Assembly (NCBI GenBank): GCA_021807645.1
Contig: JAKBCP010000004.1
Location: 1 to 14,562 of the forward strand
DNA from: a bacterium
Lineage (GTDB): Bacteria > Vulcanimicrobiota > Vulcanimicrobiia > Vulcanimicrobiales > Vulcanimicrobiaceae
Direction of reading: 5' to 3'
Length of the DNA stretch: 14,562 nt
The position numbers and the translations under genes are program-made. How positions within the stretch are numbered: position 1 is the first letter of the stretch; each line of letters begins with the position of its first letter. Under the pieces are notes generated by a model. That model was given only the letters and a program-made list of their open reading frames with translations. It ran no database searches and was not told where the DNA came from. This document shows, piece by piece, positions 1-7,203 of this stretch.

Positions 1-1
1 G

Positions 2-397
2 CCGCCACTCATCCATCAGAAGGATCGGCTCACGATCGAGCAGGCGCAACAGCACCTGCCGTTTAGGATCGTCGTGCCGGTCGGCTTGCCGACGCACACA
101 CTTTTTCAATATGCCGGCGTCATCAACGTGCATTCGAATCCGGTCGTAGCGTTGTACTATCAAGCGCAAATCGCCGGGAGGTATTTCCGAATCATCATTA
201 AGGAAGCAACTGCAATCAACGGCCCGCCGGTCGTGCATTTCGATGCCGTCGTTCGGGGAAAAGATGGACAACTTCGCGATAACCGATGGACGCTTCCGGA
301 GCGCCGTTGGAGGCACGGCAACGTTATCATGGAGATGCTTCCACAAGGATTACCGGCAGCCGTCGTCAACCGGATCGTTCGCGACAATACGCTCTAA
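2..397 (+). CDS. DUF4367-like protein (anti-sigma-factor type), 5'-truncated by window edge
   Basis: The reading frame is open from base 2 to the TAA at 395-397, so the gene starts before the window and only its last 131 codons are seen. The visible part begins with a segment of the form LTIEQAQQHLPFRIVVPVGLP. That resembles the opening of DUF4367-type domains, in which an L-x-x-A-Q-x-x-x-PF-x-I-x-VP-x-x-LP stretch leads into a compact beta-rich domain. Such domains often sit at the periplasmic end of anti-sigma factors or related membrane-anchored proteins. An internal ATG at 74 is not preferred because the conserved segment lies upstream of it. The last 22 residues (MEMLPQGLP...VRDNTL) recur almost unchanged at 1136-1204. 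Family assignment is by motif shape only. The coding call is firm and the function is tentative. Confidence 0.55.
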   Translation, partial: PPLIHQKDRLTIEQAQQHLPFRIVVPVGLPTHTLFQYAGVINVHSNPVVALYYQAQIAGRYFRIIIKEATAINGPPVVHFDAVVRGKDGQLRDNRWTLPERRWRHGNVIMEMLPQGLPAAVVNRIVRDNTL

Positions 398-517
398 GTT
401 GACCCGCTCGCGCGCTCGTTGGGAAATCGCGACTCGAAGCGCGTCGCCGCTTTCACGCGGAGGCCATCGACAACGCGCATTCCGATCGCAGGGAAGATGG
501 AGCGCACCGGAACCCGT

Positions 518-525
518 GGAGGGAG
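518..525 (+). promoter_or_regulatory. Shine-Dalgarno sequence of the isochorismatase-like gene
   Basis: GGAGGGAG lies 7 bases before the ATG at 533. It decides the start against the longer in-frame extension that begins at 419, whose extra 38 residues look like translated leader. Confidence 0.7.
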
Positions 526-532
526 CGTAACT

Positions 533-1123
533 ATGCCGGAACTCACACAGCGAATCGACCCCAAGCGAGCGGCGCTGCTCGTGATGGATTTTCAAGCGGG
601 CATCATAGGAATGCTTGGCGATGCAGATGCGCTCGTCGCGAGGGCTGCCCTCGCGATTCGCTCCATGCGCGATTGCGGCGGGCATATCGGCTACGTGCGC
701 GTCGCGCTTACCGACACGGAATTTGCCGCGATTCCCGATCGCAACAAAGGATTTTGGGCGGCGAAGAGTTCGGGACGGGCGTTTCAGGCCGACGCACCGG
801 CCACGGCGATCGACGAACGGCTCGCACCGCAGAGCGGCGACATCGTCGTACGCAAGACGCGTGTTGGGGCGTTCTCCACCACGGATTTAGCCGAGCAACT
901 CCGCAGCCGCGACATCGACACGTTGCTCCTCGCGGGAATTAGCACCAGCGGCGTCGTGCTCTCGACGCTTCGCGATGCAGCCGATCGTGATTTTCGCCTC
1001 TTCGTCCTCGCCGATGCCTGCGCCGATCCAGCCCCCGACGTTCACACGATGCTCGTCGAGAAAGTCTTTCCCCGCCAGGCCGAGGTGATTTCAACCACCG
1101 AACTGCCCGTGCTTTTTTCATAG
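533..1123 (+). CDS. isochorismatase-family (cysteine-hydrolase-like) protein lacking the family cysteine
   Basis: This 196-residue protein has the usual length and order of the isochorismatase-like hydrolase fold (COG1335 type). An LLVMDFQ strand carries the conserved acidic residue (D19). A VVRKTRVGAF segment carries the conserved lysine (K108). The third conserved block reads GISTSGVVLSTLRDA (from G135). In amidase members (nicotinamidase, N-carbamoylsarcosine amidase) this block is G-x-x-T-x-x-C-V and holds the nucleophile, but here the Cys position is Val141, next to Gly140. True isochorismatases such as PhzD also lack this Cys, so a non-thiol hydrolysis or a changed substrate is plausible. 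The protein is probably cytosolic, with no signal peptide. Only 12 bases separate its stop from the relic at 1136. The start at 533 is chosen for its strong GGAGG. The substrate is unknown. Confidence 0.88.
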   Translation: MPELTQRIDPKRAALLVMDFQAGIIGMLGDADALVARAALAIRSMRDCGGHIGYVRVALTDTEFAAIPDRNKGFWAAKSSGRAFQADAPATAIDERLAPQSGDIVVRKTRVGAFSTTDLAEQLRSRDIDTLLLAGISTSGVVLSTLRDAADRDFRLFVLADACADPAPDVHTMLVEKVFPRQAEVISTTELPVLFS

Positions 1124-1135
1124 TCGGCGGACCAA

Positions 1136-1204
1136 ATGGAGATGCTTCCGCAAGGATTACCGACTGCGGTCACCGATCGGATCGTTCGCGAAAACACTCT
1201 GTGA
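1136..1204 (+). pseudogene. relic: last 22 codons of a second copy of the gene ending at 397
   Basis: Translation gives MEMLPQGLPTAVTDRIVREN plus TL and a stop. This matches 18 of the 22 final residues of the protein ending at 397 (MEMLPQGLPAAVVNRIVRDN, TL). At the DNA level 56 of 69 bases agree with 329-397, and identity continues 7 bases past the stop (GTTGACC in both). The similarity stops abruptly upstream of the ATG. Five codons, including the stop, differ synonymously and the amino-acid changes are mild (A/T, V/T, N/D, D/E). This suggests that a full paralogue diverged under selection before its 5' part was lost. It has no ribosome-binding site of its own, so I read it as a gene remnant rather than a 22-residue gene. 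Confidence 0.7.
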
Positions 1205-1327
1205 GTTGACCGGTTTTCGTCCCCCGACCTCGCTATTAGGGGATGAAACCGGTTCGCTGCAGCGATCTCAGCGGGCCCAGCGAAGCTTTGTTTGAAACAA
1301 AAAGACGAGCTCGCCCGTACACGCGGC

Positions 1328-2197
1328 ATGCAACTCGTCATCGAATCGCTCTCGAAGCGCTACCCCAACGGCACCCAGGCACTCTCCGACCTCTCGCTGT
1401 CCATCACGCCCGGCATGTTCGGGCTCTTGGGCCCCAACGGCGCGGGGAAATCCACTTTTATGCGCACGCTGGCAACCTTGCAAGAGGCCGACAGCGGTTC
1501 GGCGCGGTTCGGCAACCTCGACGTTCTTCGCGATAAAGACGGCATGCGGCGCATTCTGGGCTACCTCCCACAAGAGTTCGGCCTTTACGCTAAGGAGCGA
1601 GCCGAAGATCTGCTGCTCCATTTTGCAACACTCAAAGGCATCACGCGCCCGAAGGAACGCCGCGACTCGGTCAACGCACTGCTCGAACAGACCAATCTCT
1701 GGGAGCACCGCCGCAAACCGCTCGGCTCGTTCTCGGGCGGGATGAAACAGCGATTCGGTATCGCGCAGGCATTGCTCGGGAATCCCCAGGTGATCATCGT
1801 CGATGAACCGACCGCAGGGCTCGACCCCGAAGAGCGCGTCCGCTTTCATAATCTGCTGGCAAGTATCGGCGAGCACGTGATCGTCATCCTCTCGACGCAC
1901 ATCGTCAGCGATGTCAGCGACCTTTGCTCCCAGATGGCGATCGTGAACAAGGGACGCGTCTTGCTCACCGGCGAGCCCGCCGCCCTGGTCGAGACGCTCC
2001 ACGGGCGCGTATGGCGGCGATTCATCGAGCACAACGAGGCCGACGCATTCCGGAGCCGCTACCGGGTCATCTCGATGCGACTCTCCGGCGGGAAAACCAG
2101 CGTTCGCATACTCTCCGACAGCGACCCCGGCGACGGATTCGTAGCGGCAACCGCCGATCTGGAAGATCTCTATTTTTCCTCGATCGATTCGAAATAA
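1328..2197 (+). CDS. ABC transporter ATP-binding protein (ABC-2 / CcmA-type exporter ATPase)
   Basis: This 289-residue ATPase has every motif of an ABC nucleotide-binding domain. Walker A is GPNGAGKST (35-43), the Q-loop is at LPQEFG (Q82), and the signature is SFSGGMKQR (134-142). Walker B is VIIVDE (155-160, catalytic E160), the D-loop is GLDP (164-167), and the switch histidine is H191 in LSTH. The C-terminal about 70 residues resemble the short accessory tail of CcmA/NatA-like ATPases. It would hydrolyse ATP in the cytosol to drive the permease encoded 1 base downstream. The ATG at 1328 is preferred because it begins directly with the first beta strand (MQLVIESLSKRYP). A TTG at 1292 would add 12 residues, and neither start has a strong Shine-Dalgarno. 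Substrate unknown. Confidence 0.95.
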   Translation: MQLVIESLSKRYPNGTQALSDLSLSITPGMFGLLGPNGAGKSTFMRTLATLQEADSGSARFGNLDVLRDKDGMRRILGYLPQEFGLYAKERAEDLLLHFATLKGITRPKERRDSVNALLEQTNLWEHRRKPLGSFSGGMKQRFGIAQALLGNPQVIIVDEPTAGLDPEERVRFHNLLASIGEHVIVILSTHIVSDVSDLCSQMAIVNKGRVLLTGEPAALVETLHGRVWRRFIEHNEADAFRSRYRVISMRLSGGKTSVRILSDSDPGDGFVAATADLEDLYFSSIDSK

Positions 2198-2198
2198 A

Positions 2199-5100
2199 AT
2201 GTTCGCAGCAATCTATACCCATGAATTGCGCAACGCACTGCGAAGCGCTTCATTCTATATCTACTTTTCTATCCTGACCGGCTTAGGGTTTCTCTTCGTC
2301 GCGCTTTCCAGCGGCGCAATCGCCGGCGGCACGATCGATATGGGCGGCGGCGGCAAGGTGATGCTAAACTCCGACTCCGGCATCGCTTCACTGATAAGTA
2401 TTATCACGCTATTTGGTTTAGTTATTGTCGCAGCGATTGCCGGCCAAGCAACCTACCAAGAAACGCAGCATAATACAGCTGCCCTCATTTTTACCAAACC
2501 GATCTCGAAACTCGATTACCTCGGCGGGCGGTTTGCTGCCGCCTTCACCCAAATACTGCTCCTCTTTACCGGCCCCGAGCTTGGCCTCTGGGTCGGCACC
2601 ACGATACCGTGGTGGCACGATCGCTCGCACATCGCGGCCAACCATCTTTTTGCCTACGTGCAACCGTACTTCATCGTTGCCGTTCCAAACCTCTTGCTCG
2701 TTACTGCAGCCCTCTTCGTCATGGTCGCGCTCACGCGCCGCATGCTGGCCGCTTATGTTGTCAGCGTGCTCGCGCTCATCGGCTACCAGGTCGCGAACAA
2801 CTTCGTCGGAAATCTCGACCAACGGGCAATCGCCGCTCTCTTCGATCCCTTCGGCTTGAATGCACTGTCGTATGTGACGCGTTTTTGGACGCCGTTCGAA
2901 CTCAACACCTGGTCGCTGCCCTTCAATGGCATTTTGCTATGGAACCGCGTCCTCTGGGTCGGGGTCGGGCTCCTGCTCTTGGCGTTTGCCTACCGACGCT
3001 TTTCGATGGAGACGCCTACAAAGTTCGCAAAAAATGATACGCGCGACGACAAAGTGCCGCCGAAGCCCACCAGGTCGACACTCGTCTTGCCGCTGGTAAC
3101 GCAAGACTTCTCGTTGAAGGCGTCGCTTCTCCAGCTTTTCCAGGGTTCGTGGCTACAATTTGTCGAGACGGTTCGTAGCGTTTTTTTTATCGTAGTGGCG
3201 CTCGCCGGCTTTGCGATGACCTTGACGCTCCTCCTCGAATCGCCGACCGGGGTTCCTGTCTACCCGCTCACCTACATTATGCTCGAATGGGGGCGCGCGG
3301 CATTTAACGTTTTTGCACTCGCTATTATTACTTTTTACGCCGGCGAGCTGATCTGGCGCGATCGCGATACACAGATCGAGCAGATCGTCGATTCGCAGCC
3401 GGTATCGACCTGGGTGCTCTTTGGCCAGAAACTCGGGGCACTGCTCCTCGTGCAGATCGTGCTCGTTACCCTCGTGTTTTCAGCCGGGATTATCGCGCAA
3501 ATAAGCCAGGGGTACTACCACTTCGAACTCGGAGAGTACGCCCACGAATTGCTGCTCAACCGATTGGTGAGTTTCTGGATCCTTTGCGCTCTGGCAACGT
3601 GCCTGCAAGTCGTCATAGATCGGCGCTATGCCGCCTATGGGGCGATGGTGCTCTATTTCGTAGCACTCACGGTATTGCCGCAACTCGGTTTTAGCGACTA
3701 TCTCTATCGATTCGGTCAGGCGCCCCACTACCGCTACTCCGATCTCGATGGTTACGGAATCTTCGCGGCTCCGTTGGCCTGGTTCCACACCTACTGGGGC
3801 ATCGGGGCGGCGATTCTCGTACTTCTGTCAGGCCTGCTCTGGATACGCGGGAAAGAAAGCAGCCTACGATCGCGTTTCCGCCTCCTCAGCGAACGATTCT
3901 CCGCCGTACCCCGCACCCTGGCATCAGCACTCGCGATTGCCTTCATCGGCGTCGGCTCGTTCGTCTATTATAATACGCACGTCCTCAACTATTATGTGAC
4001 GCCGAATCTCCGGAACGAGCGGCGAGCGGAATACGAGCAGCTCTATGCCCGCTATGCAAGTTTACCCGAACCGCGCATAACCAACATCGACGCCCGCGTC
4101 GAGCTCTACCCACACCGGCGTCGGGCGGTCATCACGGCGGCACTGCGACTTCGAAATGAAACAGGCTCGCCCTTGCGGGAGGTCGCCCTCACGCTTCCGG
4201 TGTGGGGCAGCGGCGCTCGTCCATTCGGATTACAGAAGGTTCGCTTCGAGGGTGGGCAGGTGCCGATCGTCACCGATAACGCGCGTCACTTCTATCTCTA
4301 TCGCATGTTACGGCCGCTCGCACCGGGAGCGAGCATGACGCTCCACGTCGTCCTCGACTACGAACACCACGGTTTCGTGAACGATCAACCCGACACGCAG
4401 TTCGTGACAAACGGAACGGTAATCACGCAGAATTACCTCCCCTACATCGGTTACGACCGGCAGGTCGAGATCGCCAACGACTCCATGCGCCGCCGCTATG
4501 GCCTGCACGGCGTATTGCGCTATCCAGCGCCGTGGGACGCAGCGGCACGTCGTAGCAATATTATCGCCGGAGATGCCGACTGGCTCACTATCCATATGGT
4601 CATTGGAACGGATCGTCGCCAGACGGCGATTTTCCCGGGCGAGCTCACACGCACCTGGATCGCAGGCGGTCGGCGCTATTTCGATTATCGGAGCGAGGCG
4701 CCGATGCTGGATATCTTCTCGATCGTTTCGGGCCGCTATGCCGTCATGCACGGCCGGTGGAACAACGTGCAACTTGCTATCTACTACTCCCCCAGCGACA
4801 CCTACAACCTGTCGGCGATGATGGAGAGCATGAAGAAGGCCCTTGCCTATTGCACTGCAGAGTACGGTCCGTATCAATTTCACGAATTGCGCATCGTCGA
4901 GTTTCCTCGTTACGCAAGCTTCGCCGAGTCGCTTCCTGCTACCATCCCGTATTCCGAAAGCGTCGGCTTTATCACCCGCTACAATCCGCAGGATCCAAGC
5001 AATTACAACCAGGCATTCTTCGTGACCGCCCATGAGGTCGCACATCAGTGGTGGGGACATCAGGTGGTGACGGCGCGAACCGAAGGCGGCCCGATCATCG

Positions 5101-5801
5101 AATCGCTCGCTCAGTACACCGCGCTCATGGTTATGAAGCATACCTATGGCGAAGCGTCGATGCGCGCGTTTTTGCGTACCGAACTATCCAGATATCTCGA
5201 CGATCGCGGGCTAGAGCCCAACCAGGAGTACCCGCTCTATCGGGTCGAGAATCAGCCATATATTTACTACGATAAAGGTGGCCAAGTACTCTATATGCTC
5301 GCGCAGTACGTGGGCGAACAACGCTTCGACGAGGCGCTTGCAGCGTTCGACCGTGCCTATAAGTTTCACGGTCCTCCCTACCCTACGACCCTTGACCTGA
5401 TGCGCTACCTGCGTGCGGCCACGCCGAAGAGGTTCGCCTATCTCTTTTCCGACGAGTTTACCCATATCACTCTCTACGACGCGCGCCCGATCCGTGCAAC
5501 GTACGTTAAGACCGGCGACGGGCATTATGTCGTAACGCTGACGGTCGATGTCGCTAAATATCGCGCCGACGGGAAAGGTAAAGAACGTAGCGTCGGCGTG
5601 CATGATTGGTTCTATATCGGCGTTCGAAGCGCGAGAGGGAAGTATCTCTACTTACAAAACCGACGCATCGCCGCCGCGCGGAAGACGTTCCGGCTCGTCG
5701 TCGACGGCAAGCCCGCACGAGCGGGGATCGACCCACTCGATATGCTCGTCAATCGGGACGACGACAGCAATATGATGCCGGTCACCCGGGCGGCGCCATA
5801 A
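2199..5801 (+). CDS. ABC-2-type permease fused to an M1-family metallopeptidase
   Basis: This is a 1200-residue fusion. Residues 1 to about 550 hold two similar permease halves of about six hydrophobic helices each. Each half has a T/W-x-x-x-T/D-x-x polar loop after its second helix (TYQET at 85; WRDRDTQIEQ from about 386). A thirteenth helix (about 572-595) would place the rest outside the membrane. The C-terminal half is an M1 peptidase: HEVAH zinc motif (H945, E946, H949) with the third ligand E968 exactly 18 residues on, and YDKGG carrying the expected transition-state tyrosine (Y1024). The place of the GAMEN exopeptidase motif is taken by PYSES (917-921). E920 lies 25 residues before the zinc motif, the canonical spacing. 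The gene follows the ATPase with one base between stop and ATG, so the two are probably co-translated. Similar permease-M1 fusions are known, but their substrates are largely undefined. Confidence 0.93.
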   Translation: MFAAIYTHELRNALRSASFYIYFSILTGLGFLFVALSSGAIAGGTIDMGGGGKVMLNSDSGIASLISIITLFGLVIVAAIAGQATYQETQHNTAALIFTKPISKLDYLGGRFAAAFTQILLLFTGPELGLWVGTTIPWWHDRSHIAANHLFAYVQPYFIVAVPNLLLVTAALFVMVALTRRMLAAYVVSVLALIGYQVANNFVGNLDQRAIAALFDPFGLNALSYVTRFWTPFELNTWSLPFNGILLWNRVLWVGVGLLLLAFAYRRFSMETPTKFAKNDTRDDKVPPKPTRSTLVLPLVTQDFSLKASLLQLFQGSWLQFVETVRSVFFIVVALAGFAMTLTLLLESPTGVPVYPLTYIMLEWGRAAFNVFALAIITFYAGELIWRDRDTQIEQIVDSQPVSTWVLFGQKLGALLLVQIVLVTLVFSAGIIAQISQGYYHFELGEYAHELLLNRLVSFWILCALATCLQVVIDRRYAAYGAMVLYFVALTVLPQLGFSDYLYRFGQAPHYRYSDLDGYGIFAAPLAWFHTYWGIGAAILVLLSGLLWIRGKESSLRSRFRLLSERFSAVPRTLASALAIAFIGVGSFVYYNTHVLNYYVTPNLRNERRAEYEQLYARYASLPEPRITNIDARVELYPHRRRAVITAALRLRNETGSPLREVALTLPVWGSGARPFGLQKVRFEGGQVPIVTDNARHFYLYRMLRPLAPGASMTLHVVLDYEHHGFVNDQPDTQFVTNGTVITQNYLPYIGYDRQVEIANDSMRRRYGLHGVLRYPAPWDAAARRSNIIAGDADWLTIHMVIGTDRRQTAIFPGELTRTWIAGGRRYFDYRSEAPMLDIFSIVSGRYAVMHGRWNNVQLAIYYSPSDTYNLSAMMESMKKALAYCTAEYGPYQFHELRIVEFPRYASFAESLPATIPYSESVGFITRYNPQDPSNYNQAFFVTAHEVAHQWWGHQVVTARTEGGPIIESLAQYTALMVMKHTYGEASMRAFLRTELSRYLDDRGLEPNQEYPLYRVENQPYIYYDKGGQVLYMLAQYVGEQRFDEALAAFDRAYKFHGPPYPTTLDLMRYLRAATPKRFAYLFSDEFTHITLYDARPIRATYVKTGDGHYVVTLTVDVAKYRADGKGKERSVGVHDWFYIGVRSARGKYLYLQNRRIAAARKTFRLVVDGKPARAGIDPLDMLVNRDDDSNMMPVTRAAP

Positions 5802-6014
5802 TCCGTCGAATCGCAGCGCCGAGATCAAGCGCTCGATCGTTTTTCGGGCGTTAAGGCCGCGAGCAGTTGCCCGCCGCTTACAGGCTTCGCCGCGGGAGGA
5901 TGGGCTAGCCAAATCCGGGAACGGGCCTTCGCGCACTCGGTTATGAGGCGCCGTTTCCGGATCTCGAAGGAACGCCGGACGAATAGGCACCCGCTCGTCG
6001 AAAGGTAGAGGCTC

Positions 6015-6806
6015 ATGCATCGATTGCTCGACCATCCGCTTCTCTGGGCGATTATTTGGCTCGTCGTTTTACTGGTCGCGGCGCTTCTGGGCCGACAGTT
6101 GCGCGCACGCCGCAAGACGCTCGGCGAGGGAGAGAAGGAAGACCTCAACCTCATTCTCTCGGCCACGTTGACGCTGCTGAGCCTGCTTGTCGGTTTCAGC
6201 TTCTCGATGGCGTCGGCAAGATACGATCATCGCAAGAGCCTTGAGGCCCAAGAGGCCGCGGTTATCGGCACCGAATACGAGCGTGCGGCGCTCCTACCGC
6301 AACCGCAAGCGCTGCACGTCGAGCGACTTCTGCGCGCATACGTCAACGATCGCATCGCCTTCTACAATGCGCCGAACGATGCAACCGACGCAAAGAATCT
6401 CAGCGATACGCTGGCGCTGCAGAACAAACTGTGGGAATCGGTCCGGGCTCCCGCGGTCGCGCAACCGAATTCGATTACCGCACTCGTCGCCGACGGCATG
6501 AACAAAGTGACCGATTCGGAACGATCGACGCAAGCGGCGTGGGAGGATCGGGTTCCCGTCCCGGCCTGGGCGCTGATGTTCGTGATCGCAATCTTCGCGT
6601 GCGCGCTGATCGGCTACTACGAACAACCAAGCGAGAAGCCGCGCCGCTTTTACGTGTTGCTCCCCCTGCTGCTCGCGGTCGCGAGTTACATCATCGCCGA
6701 TCTCGATAGTCCGCGCGGCGGCCTCATCACGGTGGCGGCAAAAAACCTGGAAGGCGTTACGCAGAGCATCTCCGTAGAGCACGTACCGACGAACCGGCGC
6801 CCCTGA
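6015..6806 (+). CDS. DUF4239 (bestrophin-like domain) membrane protein
   Basis: This 263-residue integral membrane protein has four clear hydrophobic helices at about 8-26, 46-65, 180-199 and 211-229. A mostly polar, helical loop of about 110 residues sits between helices 2 and 3. The order, the length and the SLLVGFSFSMASARYDHRKSL motif after helix 2 fit the DUF4239 family, sometimes called bestrophin-like. The AEAxxIGTxYxRAxLL-type helix is also present (EAAVIGTEYERAALL). Its molecular function is not established and I do not assign one. AAAGG and AGAGG lie 9 and 3 bases before the ATG, which supports this start. A 213-base gap separates it from the permease gene, so it is probably its own transcription unit. 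The 5802-6014 gap shows no gene I can support. Confidence 0.82.
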   Translation: MHRLLDHPLLWAIIWLVVLLVAALLGRQLRARRKTLGEGEKEDLNLILSATLTLLSLLVGFSFSMASARYDHRKSLEAQEAAVIGTEYERAALLPQPQALHVERLLRAYVNDRIAFYNAPNDATDAKNLSDTLALQNKLWESVRAPAVAQPNSITALVADGMNKVTDSERSTQAAWEDRVPVPAWALMFVIAIFACALIGYYEQPSEKPRRFYVLLPLLLAVASYIIADLDSPRGGLITVAAKNLEGVTQSISVEHVPTNRRP

Positions 6807-6869
6807 GCCAGTTAAGAAGGTCACGCCCGCCGGAATTCAACGAGCGTGATGGCCGAGCGTTGCTGGTAA

Positions 6870-7034
6870 TTACGGCGATACCGAAAATGCCGACGGCGCG
6901 ATTGCAAGATCGTAAAAGGTATCCGACGTGAGATTCTCAATCGCTGTCGCCGGCGTACTTGAGCTCGAAATCGGCGGAGCAACCTCCAGTAAGCTGGGTC
7001 CAGAGCTATTTGATATATAGATGTTACCGGAGCC
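6870..7034 (-). pseudogene. relic: C-terminal 54 codons of a third seven-blade lipoprotein paralogue
   Basis: Read on the minus strand, this stretch translates without interruption to GSGNIYISNSSGPSLLEV, then APPISSSSTPATAIENL, then TSDTFYDLAIAPSAFSVSP and a stop. The corresponding ends of the two intact paralogues are GNLYVAN...GGLLEFTPPITSASTP...YDLVITPSAFSVTP-stop. It therefore keeps propeller blade 7 and the terminal closing strand of a third family member. Homology is lost at 7034, just where the blade begins. The frame stays open upstream to about 7170 without a canonical start or any resemblance to the family. It lies directly downstream of the other two copies in the same orientation, as expected for the decayed last member of a tandem array. 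Bases 6807-6869 and 7035-7203 around it show no gene or clear terminator. Confidence 0.72.
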
Positions 7035-7203
7035 ACGGAACGAGCGACGAGGGAATTGGTTGGACGAGCCTGCTCGCCGATTGAGCTCGACCCTTTGGCG
7101 AGCTACCGGCGTCAGCCTCCGGTACGCTTGAGTAGGCAGATTGAAGGGCTCTGTTCGTTACCGAGTCGAGATTCTTACGGCGTCGGGAGCGGAAATTTTA
7201 CAC

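Noticed and set aside
1268..2032. Minus-strand frame of 254 codons opposite the ABC ATPase
   Set aside because: All ABC motifs are on the plus strand. The minus product has no recognisable features.
4308..5141. Long minus-strand reading frame (277 codons) inside the permease-peptidase gene
   Set aside because: It lies opposite the M1 domain, whose zinc motif and family residues make the plus strand the coding one. GC-rich codons keep the opposite frame open.
5815..5841. Possible terminator after the permease-peptidase gene (AGCGC/GCGCT stem then TTTTT)
   Set aside because: The stem is only 5 bp with a 9-base loop, and the T run is separated from it by about six bases.
5802..6014. A small gene on either strand in the gap before the DUF4239 gene
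   Set aside because: Open minus-strand frames run into the DUF4239 gene and have no ribosome-binding site or recognisable motif. Nothing else is supported.
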